This document shows, piece after piece, positions 24,848-33,477 of a stretch of 34,887 nucleotides of DNA. The stretch is from contig CAZQOV010000011.1 of the NCBI GenBank assembly GCA_964595055.1, positions 1-34,887 of the forward strand. The letters run 5' to 3'. A program made the translations under genes and the position numbers. The notes under the pieces were generated by a model. The model did not search any database, was not told the DNA's origin, and saw only the letters and a program-made list of their open reading frames with translations. The DNA comes from CAYRTD01 sp964595055. GTDB lineage: Bacteria > Bacteroidota > Bacteroidia > Bacteroidales > GCA-2748055. Numbering within the stretch: position 1 is the stretch's first letter; every line of letters begins with the position of its first letter.

Positions 24848-26284
24848 ATGAAATTTCGCTCTCCCCTCATTATCACTATCGTATTGCTTTCGGGATTATT
24901 CCGCGTACATGCTCAGGATGCCAATTCCTTCTTTTTTATGCGTGGCATTCCCCAGGTATATCAGGTAAATCCGGCTTTCCAGCCTGAATGTGATTTTTTT
25001 CTCGGCTTACCCGGTCTGGCTCCACTGAAAGTCAGGGTCAGCAATTCTTCTTTTGATTTTGGTGATGTAATACAATACAGCGACAGGATAGATTCCCTGG
25101 TTACATTTCTTCACCCCGACGGTATTGGAGGAGAGGCTTTTCTCGACCGTCTTGATGAACAAAATTCTTTCATTTCTGAATTCTCAACAAGTATAGCTTC
25201 ATTTGGATTTCGCAGGGAAGATACCTATTTTACGTTTGACATCAGGGAGCGTTTTTCCTATAAATTGGACTATACAGAGGATTACCTGAGATTTCCTATC
25301 GTGGGTCCTGATGAGGGTGAATTTTTTGATATGGATCTTGGGCTCAATATGAGTCTGTTTAATGAATTTTCGATGGGAGTATCCCAAAAATTCAATGAAC
25401 AACTTACAGTTGGAATCAGGGGGAAGTTATTTTTCGGACAGGCAAATGTCTATACGGAAAGATTTGATCTCAGCCTGGGCACGAGTGAAGAAGTATGGGA
25501 GATAAAAAACGATATTTCCATAAATACAAGTGCACCTTATCTAATAGATTATGTAAACTTTGCCGTTTCAGCTCCCCTTGAAACCCTTACCGGAAACCTG
25601 GATAATTTTGATCCTGACACACCCAGTGTCGCTGAAATAACCGAATTGGTTATTAATCCCAGGAATTTTGGACTGGGGCTTGATATTGGGGTAGATTATC
25701 GATTGGATGACTGGTTGCAGTTGTCGGCAAGTCTGGTAGACTTTGGATCAATTAAGTGGGCAGACAGGATGGTGAATTTTCAGCATCAGGCAGATTATGA
25801 TTATGAGGGCGTGGAGGTAGATATTATGGAAGAAGAGGAATTCGTAGAAGGGTTTGTCGATTCTCTTGAAACCACCTACAATAGTTTTAGTGCCTCCAGA
25901 GTGGAATACAGAAACTTTTTGCCTGCGAAATTATTTATTGGCGGAGCTTATTATCCCCATCCCAAAATTAGCCTCGGGTTATTATCAAGGACCGATTTTT
26001 ATAAGGGCGATGTAAGGCAGCAGTTCACTGCTTCGGCAAATTTTTATCCCGTGAAGATGATCAGCACTACACTCAGTTATTCTGTAATAAACAAAAGCTT
26101 TAAAAACATCGGATTCGGACTGGCTCTTAAAGCCTTCCCGTTTAATCTTTATTTTCTCACAGATACCGGTCCTTCCATATATTTCTTTCCTACCGAAGCC
26201 AAATATTTCAATTTTAAGATTGGAATGAATCTTATGTTTGGCTGCAAGAAGGAAAAGGTGTATGATGTACCTTTGATAGACTGA
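24848..26284 (+). CDS. DUF5723-family outer-membrane protein
   Basis: 478 residues. The signal peptide is MKFRSPLIITIVLLSGLFRV up to HAQ, followed by FFFMRGIPQVYQVNPAFQPE, which resembles the NPA motif at the start of PorP-like barrels and the DUF5723 family. Alternating strands of a beta-barrel fill the protein (FGLGLDIGVDYRLDDWLQLS, and the C-terminal FNFKIGMNLMFG). The position after a large lipoprotein suggests an outer-membrane pair. The function of DUF5723 is not known. The C-terminal tail, CKKEKVYDVPLID, extends beyond the last strand. Family call is fairly sure. Confidence 0.8.
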   Translation: MKFRSPLIITIVLLSGLFRVHAQDANSFFFMRGIPQVYQVNPAFQPECDFFLGLPGLAPLKVRVSNSSFDFGDVIQYSDRIDSLVTFLHPDGIGGEAFLDRLDEQNSFISEFSTSIASFGFRREDTYFTFDIRERFSYKLDYTEDYLRFPIVGPDEGEFFDMDLGLNMSLFNEFSMGVSQKFNEQLTVGIRGKLFFGQANVYTERFDLSLGTSEEVWEIKNDISINTSAPYLIDYVNFAVSAPLETLTGNLDNFDPDTPSVAEITELVINPRNFGLGLDIGVDYRLDDWLQLSASLVDFGSIKWADRMVNFQHQADYDYEGVEVDIMEEEEFVEGFVDSLETTYNSFSASRVEYRNFLPAKLFIGGAYYPHPKISLGLLSRTDFYKGDVRQQFTASANFYPVKMISTTLSYSVINKSFKNIGFGLALKAFPFNLYFLTDTGPSIYFFPTEAKYFNFKIGMNLMFGCKKEKVYDVPLID

Positions 26285-26303
26285 TTGTGGAGGGAAAATG
26301 CAT

Positions 26304-26330
26304 GCAGAGACGCGTTGATCACGTCTCTAC
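26304..26330. repeat. Short hairpin repeat of the GAGACGCG-TGATCACGTCTC type
   Basis: AGAGACG (26306-26312) pairs with CGTCTCT (26322-26328) around a 9-nt loop, 20 nt after the DUF5723 stop. This GTAGAGACG-N-CGTCTCTAC-like sequence is a known kind of dispersed short palindrome in Bacteroidota and other bacteria. Only one copy is in this window. No T-tail follows. Confidence 0.55.
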
Positions 26331-26375
26331 GGTACCCCCGGATCAATTAATAATCTCCCAACTTAAGGCCTGATT

Positions 26376-26407
26376 TTTGTGAAGCTATCAGTGAATGATT
26401 ATCTTTG
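26376..26407 (+). promoter_or_regulatory. Promoter of the DUF4834 gene
   Basis: TTTG at 26376-26379 and TATCTTTG at 26400-26407 match the Bacteroidota -33 TTTG and -7 TAnnTTTG, with a 20-nt spacer, the expected distance. The leader to the ATG at 26423 is then only about 10 nt. This is the best complete promoter in the window. Confidence 0.7.
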
Positions 26408-26422
26408 TGGCTGATAAAAAAT

Positions 26423-26635
26423 ATGACTTTGATACGATTATTATTAATACTTGCACTAATCTATTTGTTGGTACGTCTCATAGGGAGAGCTATATTCCCT
26501 CCGTCTTCCGGTAATCAAAGAAGGACAGAAAGAGGTAAGAAAGAGGGTGATGTTACCATTGAGAATAAAAATACTTTAGGTAAAATAATCAATAAAGACG
26601 AAGGAGAATATATTGATTATGAGGAAATGAAGTGA
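26423..26635 (+). CDS. DUF4834 family small membrane protein
   Basis: 70 residues from the ATG at 26423, chosen because the upstream TTG at 26405 lies in the -7 promoter box. One N-terminal TM helix (LIRLLLILALIYLLVRLIG) is followed by a charged linker. The C-terminal motif DVTIENKN, then INKDEGEYIDYEEMK, is the signature of DUF4834 in Bacteroidota. It is likely an inner-membrane protein with its tail in the cytoplasm; no function is known. It has its own promoter. Confidence 0.85.
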   Translation: MTLIRLLLILALIYLLVRLIGRAIFPPSSGNQRRTERGKKEGDVTIENKNTLGKIINKDEGEYIDYEEMK

Positions 26636-27068
26636 TTCGCTGCCAGATTCATAGCGGCAATGTCCCATATCCCTCTATTTTTCTTTAAGTGAGGTTTGCA
26701 AGAAAATGACATAAGCTGTTCAGATCCATTTGGGTTCGGCTTCAAAGCAGTGTTTCGTAAATTAACTTAATCAGGTTTCATTATGTTCCTTAAAGCTGTT
26801 AAGCCAGCTTTCTGCATCGGCAATCAGCACGGAAAGGTCACCGGATTTTTAAGGAATGAGCTGAAATTGGAATTTCTTTCCAGCATAACAGGGAGAGCGC
26901 TGAAGGCTAATTGAAGGGACATATAAAGCTTTCGGAATCCTTTTTTAAGCAAAAAAACTTTTATTTCAGGATTAGCAGGTTCAGTGCTGATCGACGAAAA
27001 TGCTTGCTCAGATAGCTGGATTTTCCTTCATTCTGATGCCCTGTGACTATAAAACTAGTTATTATCCC
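26636..27068. other. Intergenic region, about 430 bp, no confident feature
   Basis: No gene is called. On the minus strand near 26769-26845 a 25-codon fragment (SGDLSVLIADAESWLNSFKE) ends in a stop and looks protein-like, but its upstream frame is closed. It could be the end of a decayed gene. No hairpin with a T-tail and no promoter box of good quality were seen. Confidence 0.4.
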
Positions 27069-27821
27069 TCATCCATCCTTTTTTAGCTGCTGTGCAAGGC
27101 TTGTGGCAAAAACAAAATCGTTTAATTCTTTCGCATTGGTGTTCATGATTTCATCTTTGGTGCCTTCCCATAATTTCTTACCTTCATAGATAAAAACTAC
27201 TTTATCTCCTATTTCCAATACAGAATTCATATCATGGGTGTTTACAATGGTGGTGATATTAAAATCTTCGGTTATTTCTTTGATCAGGTTATCGATCACA
27301 ATCGCAGTTTTAGGATCAAGTCCTGAATTCGGCTCATCACAAAAGAGGTATCTGGGGTTCAGGGCTATAGCTCTTGCTATTGCGACTCTTTTTTTCATTC
27401 CGCCGCTTAGCTCAGCAGGGAGGAGATTATTGACGCCTTTAATGTTTACACGGTCGAGGCAAAAATCCACTCTTTTTAATTTTTCATGATAGGATTGATT
27501 CGTGAACATATCAAGAGGAAACATTACATTTTCCTCAACTGTTACAGAGTCGAATAGTGCGGCTCCCTGGAAAAGCATTCCGATTTCTTTTCGTATTTCT
27601 TTTTTTGCTTTGAATGAAAGTGCGGTGAAAAGCCGGTCATCGTACCAAATCTCACCTTTATCAATTGTGTGTAATCCGACTATTGCTTTTAACAGGACGG
27701 TCTTCCCGGATCCGCTCTGTCCGATCACCAGGTTTGTTTTTCCTTTTTCAAAACGTACGGATACATCTTCCAGTACCGTTTTCCCGTCAAACTCTTTAAA
27801 TATATTTTGAACATCAATCAT
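27069..27821 (-). CDS. mlaF: ABC transporter ATPase, MlaF-type (phospholipid transport)
   Basis: 250 residues. Walker A is GQSGSGKT at 34-41, the Q-loop is GMLFQGAALFDSVTVEENV, the signature is LSGGMKKRVAIARA, Walker B is YLFCDEPNSGLDP, and the switch His is in NTHDM. The FQ-ALFDS-TV-ENV-FPL segment and the GLDP-T linkage are typical of MlaF/Ttg2A ATPases. It should power lipid movement between inner and outer membrane. Its ATG overlaps the stop of the MlaE permease gene (ATGA), a coupled pair. The usual substrate-binding MlaD gene does not follow it here. Confidence 0.92.
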   Translation of the reverse strand: MIDVQNIFKEFDGKTVLEDVSVRFEKGKTNLVIGQSGSGKTVLLKAIVGLHTIDKGEIWYDDRLFTALSFKAKKEIRKEIGMLFQGAALFDSVTVEENVMFPLDMFTNQSYHEKLKRVDFCLDRVNIKGVNNLLPAELSGGMKKRVAIARAIALNPRYLFCDEPNSGLDPKTAIVIDNLIKEITEDFNITTIVNTHDMNSVLEIGDKVVFIYEGKKLWEGTKDEIMNTNAKELNDFVFATSLAQQLKKDG

Positions 27822-28558
27822 GCCAGGATGAGTTGAGTGAGAATTAGATTTGTCAGCAATACCAGGATGCTGCTATGCACAACGGCTCTGGTGCTCGATT
27901 TTCCTACTTCAAGTGAGCCTCCCTGGGCATAATACCCCTGGTAAGCAGATATGGTAACAATTATAAAGGCATAAAAGACAACCTTGGTCAATGCATAACT
28001 GACATAATGGGGATAGAAGATGTATTGTATTCCATAAATATAGTCGACCGGACTAACTACATCTGTTAGAAGGCAGAGTATATATCCACCGAAAATCCCT
28101 ACAAACATACTTAGAAGGGAAAGGATGGGAAAGAAAAAAACGGCTGCTACAATTTTGGGAAGGATGAGATAACTGGCAGAATTCACTCCCATGATTTCCA
28201 GGGCGTCGATTTGTTCAGAGACCCGCATCGTGCCGATTTCAGAAGATATGCTTGATCCCACTTTTCCGGCCAGTATCAGAGCCACCATGGTTGAAGAAAA
28301 TTCCAGCAGCAGGGAATCTCTAACGGTAACTCCGACAAGGTATCTGGGTAAAAGAGGATTTTCTATGTTGTAATTGGTCTGGATAGTAATTACGGCTCCA
28401 ACAAAAAGAGATATTATAACTACGATGCCGAAGGAGTTTATTCCCAGATTTTCGATTTCCCTTATGGTTTGTTTATAGTAAATTTTATGTTTTTCGGGTT
28501 TTGCGAAAACTCTTGAAAGAAGAATGAAATATCGCCCCGCGTTTAAAAAAAAATTCAT
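27818..28558 (-). CDS. mlaE: ABC transporter permease, MlaE-type
   Basis: 246 residues with about six hydrophobic segments. MlaE family blocks are visible: VGAVITIQTNYN, LEFSSTMVALILAGKVGSSISSEIGTMRVSEQIDALEIMG, and the PKIVAAVFFFPILSLLSMFVG segment. The highly conserved A-GR-G-I-AE-G-M--EQIDAL block of the family is present here as AGKVGSSISSEIGTMRVSEQ. This is the inner-membrane channel of the phospholipid transporter. The gene is first in the pair with mlaF, sharing an ATGA overlap. The ATG at 28558 gives a short N-terminal helix, as usual. Confidence 0.92.
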   Translation of the reverse strand: MNFFLNAGRYFILLSRVFAKPEKHKIYYKQTIREIENLGINSFGIVVIISLFVGAVITIQTNYNIENPLLPRYLVGVTVRDSLLLEFSSTMVALILAGKVGSSISSEIGTMRVSEQIDALEIMGVNSASYLILPKIVAAVFFFPILSLLSMFVGIFGGYILCLLTDVVSPVDYIYGIQYIFYPHYVSYALTKVVFYAFIIVTISAYQGYYAQGGSLEVGKSSTRAVVHSSILVLLTNLILTQLILA

Positions 28559-28727
28559 AAGTCACCATTTTGCTGTAAAATTACGAATAATATAATTCAT
28601 ACTATGTTAATTGCTTTCAAAACCTTTATCCCGGTAAATGGTCAAATAATTGCCAGAATAGTGATAATTTTTCTCTAGTATAAATGATTTTTATACCTTA
28701 GATTCGCTATACTAAAAATAATAAATA

Positions 28728-29822
28728 ATGGATAGAAAAAACTATTGTGTTATTATGGCAGGAGGGGTTGGCAGCCGTTTCTGGCCGCTGAGCCGAACCT
28801 CGTATCCCAAACAATTTCTGGATATATTGGGAGTAGGGAAATCGTTATTAAAGCAAACATTTGAAAGGTTTAATGAGATTATTCCGGCCGAAAATACGTA
28901 TGTGGTTACGAATGCTTTATATTCCGACCTCGTTAAGCAGCAACTGCCGGAGATACCTGAAGAAAACATTCTTTTAGAACCTTTCAGAAGAAATACCGCT
29001 CCATGTATTGCCTATGCAGCGTATAGGATTAAGGTAAGGGATCCGGAAGCAAGGATGGTAGTAGCACCCTCCGACCATTTGATTCTCAAGGAGGAGGTTT
29101 TTAAAAAGGTTGTAAAACAGGGGATGCGATTTGTAGGCGAAAAGAATACTATTCTAACCATAGGAATTGAGCCGAACAGACCTGAAACAGGTTATGGATA
29201 TATACAAGTTGATAATGAAAATCGAATCCAGCTGGATGGTGTTACTTTCAATAAAGTAAAAACATTTACTGAGAAGCCGGATATAAAGCTGGCAAAAGTG
29301 TTTGTTGAAAGTGGAGAATTTTTCTGGAACTCCGGCATCTTTTTCTGGTCTGTCCCCACCATATTGAATGCATTCAAGGAATTTTTACCGGAGATTAATA
29401 ATTCCTTTATGGCCGGATTACCGGTTTATGGTTCGGAAAAGGAAGAAGAGTTTATCCGGGAAACCTATTCAATTTGTAAGAATATTTCAATTGATTATGG
29501 GGTCATGGAGAAATCTGATAAAGTATATGTACTTACTGCAGATTTTGGATGGTCTGACCTTGGAACCTGGGGGTCGTTATATGAACAGAAGGATAAAGAC
29601 AAAAATGGAAATGTTATTATCGGAGACAAGGTATATTTATACGATTCCAAGTCCTCGATAGTTTATGCAAACAATAAAAGGCTTGCAGTGATAGAGGGGC
29701 TGGAGAATTTCATTGTTGTTGACAGTGAAGATGTACTATTGATTTGCCGGAAGGATCAGGAACAAAAAATTAAGAGTTTTGTAAATGATGTTAAACTGGA
29801 GCTGGGGGATGACTATATTTAA
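28728..29822 (+). CDS. manC: Mannose-1-phosphate guanylyltransferase
   Basis: 364 residues, a single-domain ManC without the C-terminal isomerase domain. The nucleotide-binding motif is VIMAGGVGSRFWPLSRTSYP plus KQF. Other conserved parts are LEPFRRNTAPCIAYAA, VAPSDHL, GIEPNRPETGYGYIQ, FTEKPDIKLA, FWNSGIFFWSVPTIL and DYGVMEKSDKVYVLTADFGW, then SDLGTWGSL. It makes GDP-mannose from mannose-1-phosphate and GTP for surface polysaccharides, in the cytosol. It is a single gene converging on gldN, with a shared terminator between them. Confidence 0.93.
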   Translation: MDRKNYCVIMAGGVGSRFWPLSRTSYPKQFLDILGVGKSLLKQTFERFNEIIPAENTYVVTNALYSDLVKQQLPEIPEENILLEPFRRNTAPCIAYAAYRIKVRDPEARMVVAPSDHLILKEEVFKKVVKQGMRFVGEKNTILTIGIEPNRPETGYGYIQVDNENRIQLDGVTFNKVKTFTEKPDIKLAKVFVESGEFFWNSGIFFWSVPTILNAFKEFLPEINNSFMAGLPVYGSEKEEEFIRETYSICKNISIDYGVMEKSDKVYVLTADFGWSDLGTWGSLYEQKDKDKNGNVIIGDKVYLYDSKSSIVYANNKRLAVIEGLENFIVVDSEDVLLICRKDQEQKIKSFVNDVKLELGDDYI

Positions 29823-29931
29823 GGGTTCGTGTAGACCGGTTTATGGATTTGTGGGTAACCGGAGGTTTTAAGAAGGCATCTGTTAAGAATCCGCTCGCAT
29901 GAACTGAAGAAAGAAAGAAGAAACTGATCGT

Positions 29932-29967
29932 AAAAAAAAAGGTGTCTGGAATTCAGACACCTTTTTT
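29932..29967. terminator. Bidirectional terminator between manC and gldN
   Basis: GGTGTCTG (29941-29948) pairs with CAGACACC (29954-29961) around a 5-nt loop, an 8-bp stem. It is preceded by nine A and followed by six T, so it can act on both strands. It sits between the convergent manC and gldN genes, about 110 nt after manC and 23 nt after the end of gldN. Confidence 0.85.
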
Positions 29968-29989
29968 ATATTTTATCGGGTAGGGAGAG

Positions 29990-30877
29990 CTAGTATTCCC
30001 AGAGGTCGTGTTCAAATTCAAATAACTTTTCTTTTATTCTTTCCGCTTCATAGAGGACATCATCTCCGGTAAGGTATTCACGTATAGCTCTGTTTGAGTA
30101 TACGTTTGACTCTTTAAAGATAAAAGAAGCGAATCTTCTCTGAATAAAGAGGTCATCGAAGCTAATCGGGTTAGAGTCATTATTTGGATTATAGACTTCA
30201 TATCTGGAGAAAAGAGGTCTGAATTCAGGGAAATAAACCCAGAAAGCGATCTCATACTGAATTTCCGGAGAGACTTCAATAGAGCCGTCGGGGAGGGTGA
30301 TTTGCTGATTATAAACCCTGATTGGCGCGAGTCCTACGATTCTGACACGCATGGTAGAATGCTGCTTATCGAAGAACCATTTTTCTTTTACGAGGATTTG
30401 TTTAACCTCCTGTGTACGTATTCTGACTTCACCGAATACTGTATCTGCTCCAAGTTTCTCAATAATTTCCGATTCGGTCATCAAAAGATCTGTTGTAAAA
30501 CTTTTGTTAGGATGATCGGCATAAGCTTTCAGATTATTTTCTCTGATGCCATGCATGATGACGCCAAACAGACTCATTCTCTGATCAATAGGTTCAAGAG
30601 GAAAATAGAGCGGTTGATTCATTTTTTCTCTTAGGTCAATGATCCTCCAGACATCTTTCGACCACATTACATCCGCTTCTCTTATGGGCACATAAGGGAT
30701 AGGTTTTTTATCACGGATATGTATTCTTTCATACACATTCTTGATATTTGATGTATCCCCCATCATTTGTGGTGTTCCTGGCTGTGTTGTCTGGGTTACC
30801 TGAGCAAAACTTACGGAGTATGTGCCCAGAACAATAAGGAATAAAACGGTTAAAAACTGAGCTTTTCTTTTCATCAT
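29990..30877 (-). CDS. gldN: Gliding motility / T9SS protein GldN
   Basis: 295 residues. A signal peptide ending FAQ at about 26 is followed by a GldN domain: VYERIHIRDKKPIPYVPIRE, DVMWSKDVWRIIDLREKMNQ, and the PDEF-like VYFPEFRPLFSRYEVYNPNN stretch. GldN (PorN) is periplasmic and binds GldK and GldM in the ring attached to the outer membrane. The gene is the last of the gldK-L-M-N set, 9 nt after gldM. Downstream lies the bidirectional terminator. Confidence 0.95.
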   Translation of the reverse strand: MMKRKAQFLTVLFLIVLGTYSVSFAQVTQTTQPGTPQMMGDTSNIKNVYERIHIRDKKPIPYVPIREADVMWSKDVWRIIDLREKMNQPLYFPLEPIDQRMSLFGVIMHGIRENNLKAYADHPNKSFTTDLLMTESEIIEKLGADTVFGEVRIRTQEVKQILVKEKWFFDKQHSTMRVRIVGLAPIRVYNQQITLPDGSIEVSPEIQYEIAFWVYFPEFRPLFSRYEVYNPNNDSNPISFDDLFIQRRFASFIFKESNVYSNRAIREYLTGDDVLYEAERIKEKLFEFEHDLWEY

Positions 30878-30886
30878 ATTGATATT

Positions 30887-32467
30887 TTATAAAATTCTCA
30901 AAACAATTGAATTAAGGGTAACCACCCTTCCATCCGGCCCTACTGCTTTAATATCAGTGACGGTAAAATTTTTCCCGCTGTTTAGTTGTCTGATAATATC
31001 TTTTTGGGCCTGGGTATATTTATTACTTTCTGATTTTTCACGAGAGGTAAAACCTCCGGATAGCACAGCTGAGACGGTAAATTCGGTAACGGTATATTCG
31101 AGCTCAAAGTCAAAGTCTTCGAGTTCTGCATCTACACCATTGGTTCTGGATAAGTCGGTAAGGGATATTCCTCCCTGGCTTTTGCCTCCGATTTTTGCTA
31201 CCGGAGGGGGAACATTTTTAACACGGAAGTCCATATTCCCCATGAACCTTCTATTATTATTGATATTTGCATAAACACTAACGGTAACAATTTCGCCTTC
31301 CGGTCCGGATGCAGGTTGCACGGTCCATTCGCCATTGGAAGCTCTTCTGATTTTTCCTTTGGTAATGCTAGGCTGGATGTTTTCTTTTGGCACTCCGCTA
31401 ACCGATATTGCCACGGGATTATCCACTCCACGATAAAATACGTTCATCTTGGTGGGGGAGATCACTGCACTTGCTTCAGCTACCTGATACTGAGCCTGAA
31501 AATCTCTGGAGATAATTCTTTCACCATCTTCCAGTATAATGGTACCACCCCATGATTTGGTCCCCACGGTGGAGGTAGGTCCGGTAAATATACCCTTTCC
31601 TTCTTCTACTTGCAGTTGTGTTCCATTATCCAGCTTTACTTTCGGCATTTTTGTGGAGTCATAGGCTGCGAGGAAGACTCTTGCTGTATATTCCTGTCCC
31701 TTAAACACATAATCGGAATTAGCAATAACGACAGGTTCAATTTTATTAAATTTAAAAGAACCGGCGTCGATTTGACTCAGCAGATAGGCTAGAATCTCTG
31801 CTTCCGTATTTCTGACATCCGATTGCATTTTTGAGAGGATTGTAATAACAGAGGCCAGTGGAAGATGCTCAAAATGTTCGGATTCCCAGGTATGAGCTTC
31901 TCCTTTACCATGAGGATCGGGTTCAGGAGGAGAGGTGTTCAGGTTTCCTTCAATTGCTGCAACAATTGAAGCGTAGGTTTCCTTATCCTCAATAAGGCTC
32001 AAAAGATATTCACGATATTCTTCGATCATTTCTTTTAAATTTTCACCTCTCTTATTAAGGATCATAATTTCGGCGGGAATACTTGTATTGTCTTTTCCTT
32101 TCACATACTCCAGCGCTATATGATCTTCAAGGATGGCTTCGGTATCTTCACCTTCCGATTTTATGACTATGGCTTTTTTGGCTTCCTCTATATAATTGTA
32201 AAGCTCATCAGACATATCCTTGACTTCCTCTGCCTTCTCCTTCCACTCTTCAACCTTTGTTTTATTGACTTCATAGGCTGAAGAAAAATCATCATAATAT
32301 GAGGTATTTTTCTTCGCAAAATTACGAGTCGTCGTAGACAAACCTTCATCGACCAGTACAAATGCATCCAGTACGTCTTTTGAGACGTTCAGTGCCAACA
32401 GGGCAGTCAGCACCAGGTACATCATACCGATCATTTTTTGCCGCGGCGTTTCTTTTCCGTGAGACAT
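30887..32467 (-). CDS. gldM: T9SS motor subunit GldM
   Basis: 526 residues. The N terminus is MSHGKETPRQKMIGMMYLVL; Arg9 matches the conserved residue of the motor interior in Flavobacterium GldM. One TM helix (about 11-28) is followed by a long periplasmic part with the four expected D1-D4 domains, including VISPTKMNVFYRGVDNPVAISV and the C-terminal FTVTDIKAVGPDGRVVTL. GldM rotates within the GldL ring and transmits motion across the periplasm to GldK/GldN. It is 21 nt from gldL. Family certain. Confidence 0.96.
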   Translation of the reverse strand: MSHGKETPRQKMIGMMYLVLTALLALNVSKDVLDAFVLVDEGLSTTTRNFAKKNTSYYDDFSSAYEVNKTKVEEWKEKAEEVKDMSDELYNYIEEAKKAIVIKSEGEDTEAILEDHIALEYVKGKDNTSIPAEIMILNKRGENLKEMIEEYREYLLSLIEDKETYASIVAAIEGNLNTSPPEPDPHGKGEAHTWESEHFEHLPLASVITILSKMQSDVRNTEAEILAYLLSQIDAGSFKFNKIEPVVIANSDYVFKGQEYTARVFLAAYDSTKMPKVKLDNGTQLQVEEGKGIFTGPTSTVGTKSWGGTIILEDGERIISRDFQAQYQVAEASAVISPTKMNVFYRGVDNPVAISVSGVPKENIQPSITKGKIRRASNGEWTVQPASGPEGEIVTVSVYANINNNRRFMGNMDFRVKNVPPPVAKIGGKSQGGISLTDLSRTNGVDAELEDFDFELEYTVTEFTVSAVLSGGFTSREKSESNKYTQAQKDIIRQLNSGKNFTVTDIKAVGPDGRVVTLNSIVLRIL

Positions 32468-32488
32468 AATATCTTTACTTAAGGTATA

Positions 32489-33451
32489 TTATTTTTTGGC
32501 GGCACCCATTGCTGAGAGCATATTGCCGTAGACATTATTAAGTTCAGATAAGCTATGGCTTAACTTGGTGATCTCTTCCTTATATTTCTGTGTTTCTTCA
32601 ACGGATGACCTGAGATCATTAATCATATTTTCGAGCTCTTTATACACTCCTTCATTTCCTTTCAGGTGCTGCCGGGTTCCCTGAATCTGGTTTTCGTAAG
32701 CAGCATTAAGTTCGTTAAGGTTTTTATTCAGATGATTGAGCTGTTCACTAAACTGTTTATGACCTTGGGTTATATTCGAATAATCGGATTTTACCGTATT
32801 GGTTAATTCGACGTAGGAATTTGACAATTCAGAAGATTGTTGCGAGAATTTTTCTGCAATTTCCTGTCCTGATTTATTTACGATTTCGGCAGTATTCCTG
32901 TAAGAGGATGACAAGGTATTGATCGATTCCGAAAGCTCTCCGGAATTACTGGCATAAGAATTTGAAACATTTGATATGGCGGAAGCAGCTTCTTTCATAT
33001 TATTTAAATATTCCTTTGTTGCTATAGAAGCTGCAGTAATATCAGCCAGATTTTGAGAGGTTTGACTTAAATTTGTGAGTCCTGAGCTCAATGACTTAAT
33101 TGTTTCCGGACGAATATCTGCGTCTTTTATCAGGTCATCGAACTTTTGTAATCCTACTCCGCGACCAGCAAGACTTTCCTCTCTAAGCTCGTCCAGTTCA
33201 TCAGGGTCGGACATGCCTGCCAGTTCGGGGTATACCAATGTCCAGTCGAGTTCCTCATGCAGGGGCTCGAAAGCAGAAAAGAAGAAGATAATTGCTTCGG
33301 TGGTAAGCCCTGCGACAATCATCAGTGAAGCTCCCGGCCAGTGCATAATCTTAAACATGGCACCAATAATCACCACTGATGCGCCCATACCATAAAGTTT
33401 GGCCATAAAGTTTTTCCAACCGGAACTCTGAACAATTTCACTAACATTCAT
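32489..33451 (-). CDS. gldL: T9SS motor subunit GldL
   Basis: 320 residues. Two N-terminal TM helices are visible (YGMGASVVIIGAMFKIMHWP and LMIVAGLTTEAIIFFFSAF). Glu52 in the second corresponds to the intramembrane Glu of Flavobacterium GldL that couples to protons. The cytoplasmic part (about 110-315) is long, polar and coiled-coil, rich in Ser/Asn and longer than in shorter GldL forms. The GldL5-GldM2 complex is the proton-driven rotary motor for secretion and gliding. The gene is between gldK (26 nt) and gldM (21 nt). Confidence 0.95.
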   Translation of the reverse strand: MNVSEIVQSSGWKNFMAKLYGMGASVVIIGAMFKIMHWPGASLMIVAGLTTEAIIFFFSAFEPLHEELDWTLVYPELAGMSDPDELDELREESLAGRGVGLQKFDDLIKDADIRPETIKSLSSGLTNLSQTSQNLADITAASIATKEYLNNMKEAASAISNVSNSYASNSGELSESINTLSSSYRNTAEIVNKSGQEIAEKFSQQSSELSNSYVELTNTVKSDYSNITQGHKQFSEQLNHLNKNLNELNAAYENQIQGTRQHLKGNEGVYKELENMINDLRSSVEETQKYKEEITKLSHSLSELNNVYGNMLSAMGAAKK

Positions 33452-33477
33452 AATAATCTAAATTATTGTTGTTTTAA

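Noticed and set aside
26821..27060. Possible gene remnant on the minus strand before mlaF
   Set aside because: Only a 25-codon fragment looks protein-like and its frame closes directly upstream; not enough to call a gene.
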